DNA of 60,761 bases. It comes from MWCM01 sp964558315. GTDB lineage: Bacteria; Patescibacteriota; UBA1384; XYA2-FULL-43-10. The translations under genes and the position numbers were made by a program. The DNA lies in NCBI GenBank assembly GCA_964558315.1, contig CAZLCL010000002.1, positions 1-60,761 on the forward strand. Direction: 5' to 3'. This document shows positions 44,287-53,369 of this stretch, piece after piece. Below the pieces are notes generated by a model, which was given only the letters and a program-made list of their open reading frames with translations, made no database searches and was not told the origin of the DNA. Within the stretch, counting starts at the first letter, position 1. Every line of letters starts with the position of its first letter.

Positions 44287-45161
44287 AATGCGCTTCCGGC
44301 AAAAACTTCTGAAATTTTCTTGTCAATCATTTTTCTTCTCTGTTTGTTGTAATCGTGGTTGAGCTCATCTAGCAGTGTCTTGGCATTCTCCGTTGCGGCT
44401 TGCATACCAACCATTTGAGCGGAAAATTGAGCCAGTCTGGAGTCCAAAATTTGTTGTTGAAAAGTCGCGGCTCTTAATTTTGATGAGATATCTTTAATCA
44501 ACTCTTCGATAGATGGCTCAAAAATAAATTTGATCTTCTCTTTCGGATCAGGCTGTTCATCAAATTTAGCGGGTGGCACAATTAAGATCGTCTCCATCAC
44601 CTCTCTATTTACTGCATTAATGTATCTAGTATATACTAGCATAATGCGATCGTAATAAGGGAACATATCAACAAGCCTTAAAAGGTCTTTGGCCTCAAAG
44701 TCATCGGGTAAGCTGTAGGGGTAAAATTTAAAATGAAATTTTTTATTGGTTAAATAATGCTCTTGCCCCTTTTTTCCTATTAAGAAAAAATCAGCATCTA
44801 AATTATTAGACAAAATCTCTTTTTCAACTTTTTTAAATATCTCAGCATTAAATTTTCCGCATAAACCTTGGTTAGAAGACACAACGATAATGGCTTTTTT
44901 AATATTTTTAACACTTTCTGGCGGGTTGTCGTTCTTCTTTTTCTTTTTTTTATTATCGAGCTGTTCTTGGTAGTGTAGCTCTTTATATAAATTTAATTCA
45001 GCTAAAATTTTTGTCGCTTCATCTACAAATCGTTTAGAGGATAAAACTTTATCCCTAAGAGCCATCATACGCATAGCGGCTATCTGTTGCATGGCGTTAG
45101 CAAAACCACCAACTGATTTTACCACTCCGATTTTTTCTTTAATTTCATTTATTGATGCCAT
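44280..45161 (-). CDS. atpG: F1-ATPase gamma subunit
   Basis: The rotor shaft with 293 residues. The N-terminal helix MASINEIKEKIGVVKSV with AMQQIAAMRM and the C-terminal helix SRLAQFSAQMVGMQAATENAKTLLDELNHDYNKQRR are the conserved coiled-coil parts; SSNQGLCGKFN is the Rossmann-fold signature. A Lys-rich insertion (DNKKKKKKND, about residue 69-78) is unusual. Between atpA and atpD in the standard order. Confidence 0.93.
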   Translation of the reverse strand: MASINEIKEKIGVVKSVGGFANAMQQIAAMRMMALRDKVLSSKRFVDEATKILAELNLYKELHYQEQLDNKKKKKKNDNPPESVKNIKKAIIVVSSNQGLCGKFNAEIFKKVEKEILSNNLDADFFLIGKKGQEHYLTNKKFHFKFYPYSLPDDFEAKDLLRLVDMFPYYDRIMLVYTRYINAVNREVMETILIVPPAKFDEQPDPKEKIKFIFEPSIEELIKDISSKLRAATFQQQILDSRLAQFSAQMVGMQAATENAKTLLDELNHDYNKQRRKMIDKKISEVFAGSALW

Positions 45162-45192
45162 AGTATTAAATTATTTAGTAATTATTTATATA

Positions 45193-46851
45193 TTAAGATT
45201 TGGTATTATTCTTTTCCAAATATTTTTCTAAAGAATTTTTAAGATTACCTGCCGCTTGGCTTTTACTCTCTGCAGAGAACGATGTTAAAAATTCGTCGAG
45301 AAGAGTGGTGTCTTTATCGTCAACTTTTCCGGTAGAACTTAAAAAATCATTTAATTTTGTAAAGCGATTTAAATTGCTTCTTAAAAAATCAACTAATTCA
45401 GTTTTTAGAGCCGTGACCATATCTAGTTCGATGTAGTCTAAAAGACCTGAAGTTACTGTATAAAGTAAAAGGCACTCCTCTGGCACGGAATAATTATATT
45501 TTGATGGCTGATTAAAAAATTCCAATATTCTTTTGCCCCGATTAATCTCCCTTTCTGTTTCCTCTGTAAGCTCGGTATTCATGGTTTCGTATGATTTAAC
45601 TTCGTTGTATCTGGCCAATTGACCACCGGCTAGCGAGCCTAAACGACGCAAAACTTTTGGCTGAATACCTCCACCGATACGTGATACCGAGGCACCAGAA
45701 TTAACTGCAGGTAATATGCCGTCATGCATTAATTGCGCATCTAAAAATATATGGCCATCAGTTATTGACATCAAGTTGGTGGTGATATACTCGGAAATAT
45801 CACCATTTTGTGTTTCTGATATAGGGAAAGCAGTAATGGAACCGCCTCCGAAATCTGGGGCAACCTTTGCGGCTCTTTCTAATAAGCGGGAATGGAGATA
45901 AAAAATATCACCAGGATAAGCGTCTCTGCCGGGTGATCTTTTTAGTAGTAGTGACATTTGGCGGTATGCTTTGGCATGTTTAGAAAGATCATCATAAATT
46001 ATTACTGCTTCTTTACCCGAGTCAGCAAAATACTCTGCTACAGCACAACCTGAATATGGGGCAAGATAATTTAAGGATGGGGGATCGTCTGAGCTACCCA
46101 TTATGATGGCGGTATATGATAAAGCGCCTCGTTTTTCAAGATATTGTGCAATAGATTTAACCTTTGCTTTTTGAGCGCCAATAGCCACATATACACAAAC
46201 TACATTTTCTTCCTTTAGATTGCATATCACATCTATCATTAATCTGGTTTTACCGGTTTTTCTATCTCCTGTGACAAGTTCTCTCTGTCCTCTACCAACA
46301 GGAATGATTGAATCAGTTACAACAAAACCAGTTTTTAGCTGGTCAACAATTGGAGTTCTTGTATATACTGGAGGGGCAGGTCTTTCTACTGACATCATTT
46401 TTGATCCTTCAATTTCGCCTCTACCGTCCAAAGGTTTGCCGATGGGAGAGACTACTCTGCCGAGAATTTTATCTCCCGCTGAAATTTTTAAAGTGCTTTG
46501 AGTGGAATATACTAAATTCCCCTTTTTCACAGAAAAATAGTCCCCAAGCACAACAGTTTCAACCAATTCATTAGAGATGCCCAACACCAAAATCAAGACG
46601 TCTTCCGCTGTAGTTTCGACTCGCAATACATCATCTATTCGAGCGTTAGATAGGCCGGTTACTTTGCAAACCCCGTCACCGATATAAATGACCTCCCCAA
46701 CTTCTACAATGTAGGGTAGTGCCGATTCATCTGGCAGTGAATGTGAAAGATGCTCAGCTAATTTTGTGTAGCGCCTTTTCTTGCTAACGGTTTTAATAAC
46801 GAGTTCTTTCTCGTCAATTTCTAAATTTAGAAAATCATCAAATTTGGACAT
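45193..46851 (-). CDS. atpA: F1-ATPase alpha subunit
   Basis: Non-catalytic nucleotide-binding subunit, 552 residues against about 505 usually, with extra residues at both ends. P-loop GDRKTGKT (normally GDRQTGKT), YPGDIFYLHSRLLERAAK, GSITAFPISETQNGDISEYI and the arginine finger in VSRIGGG are present. With beta, gamma, delta and epsilon it makes a complete F1 head. 31 bases upstream of atpG and 56 bases downstream of atpH. Confidence 0.95.
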   Translation of the reverse strand: MSKFDDFLNLEIDEKELVIKTVSKKRRYTKLAEHLSHSLPDESALPYIVEVGEVIYIGDGVCKVTGLSNARIDDVLRVETTAEDVLILVLGISNELVETVVLGDYFSVKKGNLVYSTQSTLKISAGDKILGRVVSPIGKPLDGRGEIEGSKMMSVERPAPPVYTRTPIVDQLKTGFVVTDSIIPVGRGQRELVTGDRKTGKTRLMIDVICNLKEENVVCVYVAIGAQKAKVKSIAQYLEKRGALSYTAIIMGSSDDPPSLNYLAPYSGCAVAEYFADSGKEAVIIYDDLSKHAKAYRQMSLLLKRSPGRDAYPGDIFYLHSRLLERAAKVAPDFGGGSITAFPISETQNGDISEYITTNLMSITDGHIFLDAQLMHDGILPAVNSGASVSRIGGGIQPKVLRRLGSLAGGQLARYNEVKSYETMNTELTEETEREINRGKRILEFFNQPSKYNYSVPEECLLLYTVTSGLLDYIELDMVTALKTELVDFLRSNLNRFTKLNDFLSSTGKVDDKDTTLLDEFLTSFSAESKSQAAGNLKNSLEKYLEKNNTKS

Positions 46852-46907
46852 AATAAATTATTTTTAACAAAAAAAAGCTAGCCTATCTCCAGCATTATAT
46901 ACATTTT

Positions 46908-47459
46908 TTATTTTTTATGTGAATTGGTAAGAGTTTCCTTCCAGCGTTTCGACAAATTTAATAGTTTTGTTTGAATGGAAAAATCAATAATATAATTATC
47001 CTTTTTTATTATTGCTCCACCAATAATTTCCGGTTTAGTGCGGATGTCAACGATAACCTTACGGCCGATTTTATCCGAAAGCTTTTTGGCAATATTCATT
47101 GTGTCGTCAGAATTAATATCTACAGCAGAAGTAATTTCTATAAAATCTGTTTTTAAAGCTTCTTGTTCAAACTCTCTGGAAAAAGCTTTTAAATGAGCCG
47201 GTTCGAAGATATTAATTTCATTTTGAATAATTAAATTTTGCAAGTATTTTTTAAGTGTGCTTGAGCCGATTTTTTGAATTTCTTCTGTAGCTAATATTAT
47301 CAGTTTGTCTTTATCACTTTCGTTGCCTGTTAATATCACTGTTTTGTAACTGATTTTATCGGTTAAATGATTAAAATCAAAAATCATCTGATGCAAATCG
47401 GTTTTTTTAACTACCATAGAAATTAAAGCTTGGACATGGTTTTTTATTGTTTCGGTCAT
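46908..47459 (-). CDS. atpH: F1-ATPase delta subunit
   Basis: 183 residues. The diagnostic C-terminal part is VDIRTKPEIIGGAIIKKDNYIIDFSIQTKLLNL (family pattern d-s-IGGfvi--gd-viD-Si---L). The N-terminal helical domain that caps alpha is present but divergent. It links F1 to the b stalk. Its start overlaps the end of atpF by one base. Its presence with b shows the stator is retained even though subunit a is not encoded here. Confidence 0.85.
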   Translation of the reverse strand: MTETIKNHVQALISMVVKKTDLHQMIFDFNHLTDKISYKTVILTGNESDKDKLIILATEEIQKIGSSTLKKYLQNLIIQNEINIFEPAHLKAFSREFEQEALKTDFIEITSAVDINSDDTMNIAKKLSDKIGRKVIVDIRTKPEIIGGAIIKKDNYIIDFSIQTKLLNLSKRWKETLTNSHKK

Positions 47460-47956
47460 TAACTATCTCCCTCAACTTCGGATAGCGCTTGTTCTACCAG
47501 CTCTTTATGATCTTCGTAAGAGAGCGATTTTGATAATACTTTTTTTGTTACATTCATAACCAAATCAACCATTTTTTCTTCGACTTCTGCTTTCTGATCT
47601 AATAAATATTTTTCCGCTTTTTGTTTGGCCTCATCTTCTATCTGTTTCGATCTTTTCTCTGTGCGCCTGACGATATCTTCAGCCTCCTTGAGAAACTCGG
47701 CAGGAATTGCAGATGGTTTCATGGTAATTAATTTTTTATGCTTGTTTTCTAATTTAATTAAAATATTGCGGATTCTTTCGATCTCGGTTTTTTCTTTAGC
47801 TTTGCGTCTGGCAATTTGTAACAAGTATTTTTCTCGAATCTCTAAGAATTTTAAATCAGCCATTTTATTTAATTTCTTTTCGCGGTAATTAAAATAGAAA
47901 GCTAAAGCCATTAAACATATGACAGTGATTATGACATTAAAAATATCCAGCCCCAT
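47459..47956 (-). CDS. atpF: F-type ATPase subunit b (peripheral stalk)
   Basis: 165 residues: one N-terminal membrane helix (about 5-22, FNVIITVICLMALAFYF) followed by a long charged helix (about 25-160, KAEKYLLDQKAEVEEKMVDL) and the delta-binding end with LSYEDHKELVEQALSEV. This is a normal b subunit in form. It starts 10 bases after the c-like fusion gene, in the position b always has after c (order c-b-delta-alpha-gamma-beta-epsilon). Confidence 0.88.
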   Translation of the reverse strand: MGLDIFNVIITVICLMALAFYFNYREKKLNKMADLKFLEIREKYLLQIARRKAKEKTEIERIRNILIKLENKHKKLITMKPSAIPAEFLKEAEDIVRRTEKRSKQIEDEAKQKAEKYLLDQKAEVEEKMVDLVMNVTKKVLSKSLSYEDHKELVEQALSEVEGDS

Positions 47957-47966
47957 TTACCCTCCA

Positions 47967-49955
47967 TTATGTGGGTCTTGTGATTAAATATGCCGCAACT
48001 ACTGATAATACAGCAGAAATAAGCCCCAAAAACAGTGCTATATACATATTAACTTGAACTTTGCTTCTTGCCAATGGGTTCCTACCAATAGCTTCTAAAC
48101 CCCTGCCTGCCATCCATGCCATACCAAGCCCTGCGCCTAATAACCCCAAGCCGGCGGCGATAGCCGCGGCAAAGTATTTCATATATCCTGAAGCCCCGCT
48201 CCCTGTGCCTCCTGCAGAAGCACCGGCTATAGTCATGGGATCTCCGCTTACTTCGAAAGTATTACTAACTCCATTCATACCGGGTGAAACAGCATCAATT
48301 ACAACATTTTTTTTGCCAACCGATATTATTACATCTCCGCTCCATACTCCACCTTGAAATTCATTTATGGCTGTTGGAATAATTGTGTTTGTGGAATCTC
48401 TTAGAACAACCTGATCATTATAATCGGCTAAGGTATTGTCATTATTATCTTTTGCAGTAATAGTAATTTTAAAAGATTCGCCGGCTTTTTGCGGACTTGG
48501 AATATCTTCAAATAAAAAGTAGCCGCCGCTAGAAGGCCGTGAAGAAACGGGGATTTCTGATGTTTTACTAACATTTCCTTGACTAGCCGTAACTGTTAAA
48601 GTGCCATTGCCGGGTTTATTTTTTAAAATTACCTCAGTATTGTTGCCGGTGTTCCCGGCTAGCTCTCCAACGTCTCCGGCCAAACTCCATAAAAAATTAA
48701 CTTCTGAAATTGTAAAATTATATTTATCGTAAGCTACGGCATTAACTAAATTTCTTGTGTTTGTTTCTGCTTGTATGGCATTTGGAGATATAACTACATG
48801 ATCCAGAACACCTTGATCGGGGAGTTTTTGGGTGGCGCCAGCTTGAGAATCCAAAAAATCTTGAACCAAGGAGAGATCAACTTCTTTAACTGTTCCTCCG
48901 CCTTCTTCACCCTCTCCACCTTGTCCCTGTCCGCTTCCAGATCCTTCTCCGCCTCCGGCGGTTTCGTTTTCATAAATTACCGAAACAGAAGCAGAAACGC
49001 CTATATTATTTAATGAAGTAGAGGCCTTAACGGTATTAGGATAATTGCCCGGTGTTGTCCCAGCAGAAAAAACTCCATGCGAATCAATGGTTCCACCTCC
49101 ATTGACTACTGACCACTCTACTGTGCCAAGAGCGACGGGGTTATTGTATTCATCAAAACCGGCAACCTGAAAAACTTGTTGAGCTCCTCTGGGGACTACG
49201 GCTAATATCGGAGTAATATTCAATGAAGAGAGAGGTCCCGCTGTCGCATTGCTGTAAAAACTAACCGGATTAGCAAGTCCGGTGCTAACTGACGCAGTAA
49301 CGGTGTATGTCCCGGCTTTGGTGCCGAGAGTTAAAAAAGTCGAGCACAAACCGTTAGAGTCTGTTAAGCCACTATTGGCCGAGAGTAAATAGCCACTTGA
49401 ACTCGGAGGGAATGAAGAAATTTGAAATAGAATTCCTAGATTCCGGATGGCATTTCCAAACCGATCCATAACTCTAACAGTTAAAGCGTTTGGCAACATA
49501 TTTGCAACGCGATTTGACTGGTTGTTGCCACCGTAAATTCCCATGTAGATTTGTCTAGTATCTGGCAAGACCTGAAAAGCATTGCTAGTTTTTGAGACAA
49601 AACCAGTCTGCGCTACTGTTATGGTGTCGGCATCGTTAGATTTGCTGATTGTGACTGAGCCATCGTATTCACCATTGGTCATCCAAACCTGAGTAGGAGA
49701 GATAGTCATATTAGAATTTTGAATAAAAACCCATCCGTTATATGTTGTAATATAGCCAATATCGGGATCGTAAGCTCGAACGTGAATATCAAAGGGTGTC
49801 CCAGCAATTTTTGAGTCCATGGCCGGATCGAGGGTAAAAACAAAAGTAGAAGGTTCATCTGCCGAAACGGATAGGGGAGTCAACAGCGACCCGATAAAAT
49901 ATAAAATTAAAAACAAAGACCAAAATAGTTTGTTCAAACTTGAAATGATTTTCAT
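47967..49955 (-). CDS. Secreted Ig-like repeat protein fused to an ATP synthase c-subunit hairpin lacking the ion-binding carboxylate
   Basis: Signal peptide (1-32), then about five Ig-like domains: roughly 34-135, 136-245 (Big_1-like VRVMDRFGNAIRNL, LGTKAGTYTVTASV), 246-330, 365-470 and 475-570; domains 1 and 5 resemble each other. A Gly/Glu linker (about 335-355) separates domains 3 and 4. The last 75 residues are a c-subunit: helix 1 AIAAGLGLLGAGLGMAW with the Gly repeat, polar loop GRGLEAIGRNPLARSK (normally A-RQPE), helix 2 VQVNMYIALFLGLISAVLSV. Aligned from the RNP loop, the essential Glu/Asp falls on Leu, and helix 2 has no acid at all. c subunits have both ends outside, so the Ig arms would project from the cell while the loop meets gamma/epsilon. 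Position in the operon is that of atpE. Confidence 0.9.
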   Translation of the reverse strand: MKIISSLNKLFWSLFLILYFIGSLLTPLSVSADEPSTFVFTLDPAMDSKIAGTPFDIHVRAYDPDIGYITTYNGWVFIQNSNMTISPTQVWMTNGEYDGSVTISKSNDADTITVAQTGFVSKTSNAFQVLPDTRQIYMGIYGGNNQSNRVANMLPNALTVRVMDRFGNAIRNLGILFQISSFPPSSSGYLLSANSGLTDSNGLCSTFLTLGTKAGTYTVTASVSTGLANPVSFYSNATAGPLSSLNITPILAVVPRGAQQVFQVAGFDEYNNPVALGTVEWSVVNGGGTIDSHGVFSAGTTPGNYPNTVKASTSLNNIGVSASVSVIYENETAGGGEGSGSGQGQGGEGEEGGGTVKEVDLSLVQDFLDSQAGATQKLPDQGVLDHVVISPNAIQAETNTRNLVNAVAYDKYNFTISEVNFLWSLAGDVGELAGNTGNNTEVILKNKPGNGTLTVTASQGNVSKTSEIPVSSRPSSGGYFLFEDIPSPQKAGESFKITITAKDNNDNTLADYNDQVVLRDSTNTIIPTAINEFQGGVWSGDVIISVGKKNVVIDAVSPGMNGVSNTFEVSGDPMTIAGASAGGTGSGASGYMKYFAAAIAAGLGLLGAGLGMAWMAGRGLEAIGRNPLARSKVQVNMYIALFLGLISAVLSVVAAYLITRPT

Positions 49956-50004
49956 AATTCTGAAAAATCTTATATTACTTTTGTCATTAAATATTTTATC
50001 AAAA

Positions 50005-51237
50005 TTATCCTTGCCAATAAAACATCATAATGGAAAAATCAACCAAATTTACACTACCATCAGAATTTATATCCGCCACAGGATTATAAGTGCCCCAATA
50101 GTAAAGCAGAATAGAAAAGTCAGCCAAATTAATTAATCCGTCACAATTTAAATCTCCGCGAGAAATATCACATCCCGGACCTGGCCCCGGGTCGGGCACT
50201 TCGTTGTTGACTCTAAAAAATAAAGTGATAGAAAACAAGCTTTGCGTTCCAAAAATATCTTGCAATAAAGAATAAATTCTATGATCTCCCAACTCCATGT
50301 CTGCGGTGTCGCTGAGCGCATAACTGTAATCACCGTCATTATCCACATCTACCTCGAAACTGTTGACAGGGGGTTCTGTCATAATAATTGCTTTGCGATT
50401 TGGAGTCCCACGACCGATAATTTGAATTGTTTCACCCGGAGCAATTTGGGTCTTGTCAATGGCTATAGTCGGAGGTAATATAATCCCACTCACGGTTGTC
50501 AATTCATGAGCTCTAGTAAAAACTTCAACCGATGTTGGCGGAGTAGTCCGGTTAAAAGTATCACTGCCGTGTATTAAAACAGTGTGCATGGTTTCTGCTA
50601 TACCCGGAAAAATTTGTGAAAATTTGCCAGTGGCATCACAAACAGCGGTTCCAATAACAGTAGCTCCTTCGGTAAAAGTAATAAACATGCCCGGAGAACC
50701 GTAGCCATCAATTTTTAATACCCCGACATTAGCCTCAATTAGAGCAGAAACAACCACCGATCCGGAGCTCTTTGATGCAATAACATGTGCTTCGTTGCGA
50801 ATGTTTAGACCATCAGGGTCTTCGGTAATTCTGATAAAAACATCAAATAAATTTGGCTCCGGAGGATTATAACCGGTAATACCATAGACATTAATTGTAG
50901 TTCCTGGCACAAAAGAGATGCCGGTGATTCTAATGAATGTATTAATTATGGTAATCGTTGGTGTTCCCGAGTAATCACCAAGTATTTGTGTTGGTTCGGA
51001 GATATTTGTAAAGTATGGAAAGTCCAGTATTATAAAATCGTCGAATTCGACCGGCTGAGAGCTAACCGGCAAAGTGAACCTGATACTGTGTGAAGAGAGC
51101 GCTCCTAAAGAGTTGGTATTTAATAGATCTCTTGCATTATTAAAACCGTCGATCGCTTTTACATTAACAAAATAGATCGAAATTACTATTATCAATACAA
51201 AAAGCGTAATTTTTTTAACAAAACTATATCTATGCAA
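50005..51237 (-). CDS. Secreted protein with C-terminal dockerin type I
   Basis: Signal peptide (about 1-28), then about 320 residues of beta-rich Ig/invasin-like domains (STTPPTSVEVFTRAHELTT region; PTIAIDKTQIAPGETIQIIGRGTPN), a Pro/Gly linker PDPGPGPGC and a dockerin: GDLNCDGLINLADFSILL and ADINSDGSVNLVDFSIMM, the duplicated calcium loop plus helix, each followed by a Trp-Gly or Trp-Gln. Dockerins bind cohesins; three cohesin-like proteins are encoded in this window, two of them just upstream. The gene sits directly before the c-like fusion (49 bases) and probably on the same transcript. Confidence 0.85.
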   Translation of the reverse strand: MHRYSFVKKITLFVLIIVISIYFVNVKAIDGFNNARDLLNTNSLGALSSHSIRFTLPVSSQPVEFDDFIILDFPYFTNISEPTQILGDYSGTPTITIINTFIRITGISFVPGTTINVYGITGYNPPEPNLFDVFIRITEDPDGLNIRNEAHVIASKSSGSVVVSALIEANVGVLKIDGYGSPGMFITFTEGATVIGTAVCDATGKFSQIFPGIAETMHTVLIHGSDTFNRTTPPTSVEVFTRAHELTTVSGIILPPTIAIDKTQIAPGETIQIIGRGTPNRKAIIMTEPPVNSFEVDVDNDGDYSYALSDTADMELGDHRIYSLLQDIFGTQSLFSITLFFRVNNEVPDPGPGPGCDISRGDLNCDGLINLADFSILLYYWGTYNPVADINSDGSVNLVDFSIMMFYWQG

Positions 51238-51293
51238 GTATTTTTTACCCCTCGCCTATTATCAGCAAATGTCAATTACTAATGGTAATAGCC

Positions 51294-52223
51294 TTACTTA
51301 GTAAGATTGTGAATTAGTTTCTTAACTCTTTTTCTGCCGACAATCATTAATACAATTATTAGCAAGACTCCACCGGCGATATAGCCCACGTATTTTGGAA
51401 AGATATAAAATGATGTTGAAGCCGAAAGAGGTTTATTTTGTTGCCCATAGGTGGCTACCAATGTAGCAGTGTATCTATTGGCTAAAAAAGCACTAAACTC
51501 CCATCGAGTATCCATTTTTCTGACCGCATCCGGCAATACATTTAAACCATTTAAAGGCAATTCGGTAATTTTTTGACCGAACAAATTCGTAATTACCAGA
51601 GTTCCTTGTGGCCTTATATGGTTATTACCGGTATTTTTTACTCTTAATCCAAAATTGACTGGAGATTTTTCATAATAATTTTTATCGGTATCAAAAGTTT
51701 CAATGTTTGCTTCCTCTTTTACATTACCAGACACTCTTAGTAGTATTAGTGATCCGACTCGGCTGGCTACAGATGCTCCGCCTTCTACTTTAGTATTGCC
51801 ACCCATCTTTACTAAAATTGAACAATAATGACCACCTGGCTCAGCATCTTTTGGCACATTAATGCTAAAAGATACCTCAGTTTCTCCGCCAGCCGGTAAA
51901 GTAAAGCTTGCAGGACTAGGGGTTACCCACTTTGCTAAAGAGTATGTGGTGTTAGATTGAGTGTCATCAATCAGATCAACTTGTCCCTCTTCACCGATAG
52001 CCTTAAAATCCTCGACCATAATTTCGTAAGCGGTCTCTTCTTGCGAATCGTTCCTAACTCTTATCTTATCTGATATCCCGTCGCCCGGATTAGCCAGTAG
52101 TTCAAAAGATGGAGGTATAACGCTAATAGTTCTTTGGCTGGTGGTTTGAGCTTTGGTGGCACTTGATGGAATAAGAACCAGAACAAAGGTAACCGCGGCA
52201 GCACAGATAATCCTTCTAAGCAT
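51294..52223 (-). CDS. Membrane-anchored DUF916-like surface protein, paralogue of 33990-34931
   Basis: Signal peptide (about 1-25, ending TKAQ), two Ig-like regions (ISVIPPSFELLANPGDGISDKIRV; VSFSINVPKDAEPGGHYCSILV; HIRPQGTLVITNLFGQKITELPLNGLNVLPD), a C-terminal membrane helix (about 275-297) and a short basic tail. The same arrangement and many of the same residues occur in the 313-residue paralogue beyond the ATPase operon. AAAAGGAGAT precedes ATG, and it has its own promoter. It may anchor or scaffold the dockerin/cohesin proteins. Confidence 0.78.
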   Translation of the reverse strand: MLRRIICAAAVTFVLVLIPSSATKAQTTSQRTISVIPPSFELLANPGDGISDKIRVRNDSQEETAYEIMVEDFKAIGEEGQVDLIDDTQSNTTYSLAKWVTPSPASFTLPAGGETEVSFSINVPKDAEPGGHYCSILVKMGGNTKVEGGASVASRVGSLILLRVSGNVKEEANIETFDTDKNYYEKSPVNFGLRVKNTGNNHIRPQGTLVITNLFGQKITELPLNGLNVLPDAVRKMDTRWEFSAFLANRYTATLVATYGQQNKPLSASTSFYIFPKYVGYIAGGVLLIIVLMIVGRKRVKKLIHNLTK

Positions 52224-52275
52224 AAAATCTCCTTTTCAAAAATGCTTATAATTGTCGTTAAATATAATTATTAAC

Positions 52276-52305
52276 ATAATACCTATATTTATTCATAATT
52301 GTCAA
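52276..52305 (-). promoter_or_regulatory. Internal promoter ahead of the DUF916/dockerin/c-fusion/F1 genes
   Basis: Minus strand TTGACA (complement of 52300-52305), 18 bases, TATTAT (complement of 52276-52281). No terminator is visible between here and atpC, so it may drive everything from 52223 down to 42557. Confidence 0.65.
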
Positions 52306-52355
52306 TCATTTTTTTGATTCTGTTTAAGTCGTGTTATTTTGTAATAATTTTTCAT

Positions 52356-53369
52356 CTAGTGTGTTTTGACATCATTGGCGACGTTTGATGACAGATTTTG
52401 GCCAGAAATTTCTTTTTTTACTTCTTCAATATCTTGCAAATACTGGGCTTTACCATCGGCTCCTTTTTGCTCTACTATGTCCAATTTATTTTCCAAAGCG
52501 GCTAAAGCGCCGAGTTGTTTGTCCATTATTCTCTCAATGGCCAAATGTCGTTTCTTTTCGTTTAAATATAATTTTATGCCCAAAAATATTACGATTGCTA
52601 GTAATAAACAGGTGGGTAGCACGCTAGTCCAGATAAAACTTGATTCACCGAATATACCCTTAACGCTTGCAATAACTTCTGCGGCATCCGCTTTCTTTAA
52701 AGGATCTTCTGGATCAGATCCCTTTTGCCCGCCTACTTGGGCTTTCGATCCAAACGAAGTAGAACCATTCAGTGAAACATCAGATTGAGAAACAGGAGTG
52801 GTGTTGTCGGGCTTAACTATTTGTTGCATTGCTGGCGGGTATAAGGTAATTTTCTCGGTTTTTTGCTCTGAAACATCTTCAACCAATATTGTTCCGGAAA
52901 CCTCCAATTCGATTTGATTGGTTGAATAACCCTCTAAAGTTGCGCCATTAAACAAAACCCATATACTATTTAATGTAATTGAGGTTGCTCCGTCTTGTCT
53001 TCCTTTAAATCTTAAAGTTACAACTAGGCCATCTCCGCTAAAACCGTTTTCTCCGTAAGTTCCGCAATATATTTTTGTTGAAGTAGCTTGAACCCACATA
53101 GGAAAAACACTACCGGCTTGGCTGGGAGGCAGACCTTCGAGAATTTCAGTCGAAAAATCTACACTAAAACCAATAGCATTTATTTTTTCACCCTCAGTGC
53201 TAATCCTAATCGGAACCTCGATAATCTGATTTTGGGCTATGGTGCTAAGGCTAGATGATATTGTGAATCCTTTGTCTGCATTAACTCGGCTGGGATTAAA
53301 TAACAGAAAACCAAAAAAGAGTGGGGTTATCCACAAAAATAACAAAATATATTTTTTAAACCTCCTCAT
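52356..53369 (-). CDS. Cohesin-like domain protein with membrane anchor and coiled-coil tail
   Basis: Signal peptide (1-31, ending VNA), a cohesin-like domain (about 33-160: FTISSSLSTIAQNQIIEVPI, INAIGFSVDFSTEILEGL, GLVVTLRFKGRQDGATSI), a linker, one membrane helix (about 246-268, SVLPTCLLLAIVIFLGIKLY) and a C-terminal cytosolic coiled coil (about 275-325). The type of domain that binds dockerin lies outside and the coil inside, so it could link the surface to an internal partner. It overlaps the neighbouring cohesin-like gene by four bases. The cohesin call is by pattern. Confidence 0.65.
   Translation of the reverse strand: MRRFKKYILLFLWITPLFFGFLLFNPSRVNADKGFTISSSLSTIAQNQIIEVPIRISTEGEKINAIGFSVDFSTEILEGLPPSQAGSVFPMWVQATSTKIYCGTYGENGFSGDGLVVTLRFKGRQDGATSITLNSIWVLFNGATLEGYSTNQIELEVSGTILVEDVSEQKTEKITLYPPAMQQIVKPDNTTPVSQSDVSLNGSTSFGSKAQVGGQKGSDPEDPLKKADAAEVIASVKGIFGESSFIWTSVLPTCLLLAIVIFLGIKLYLNEKKRHLAIERIMDKQLGALAALENKLDIVEQKGADGKAQYLQDIEEVKKEISGQNLSSNVANDVKTH

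Noticed and set aside
47967..49955. Ordinary atpE plus a separate surface gene
   Set aside because: There is a single uninterrupted frame from signal peptide to hairpin, and no internal start with a Shine-Dalgarno is evident before the hairpin.
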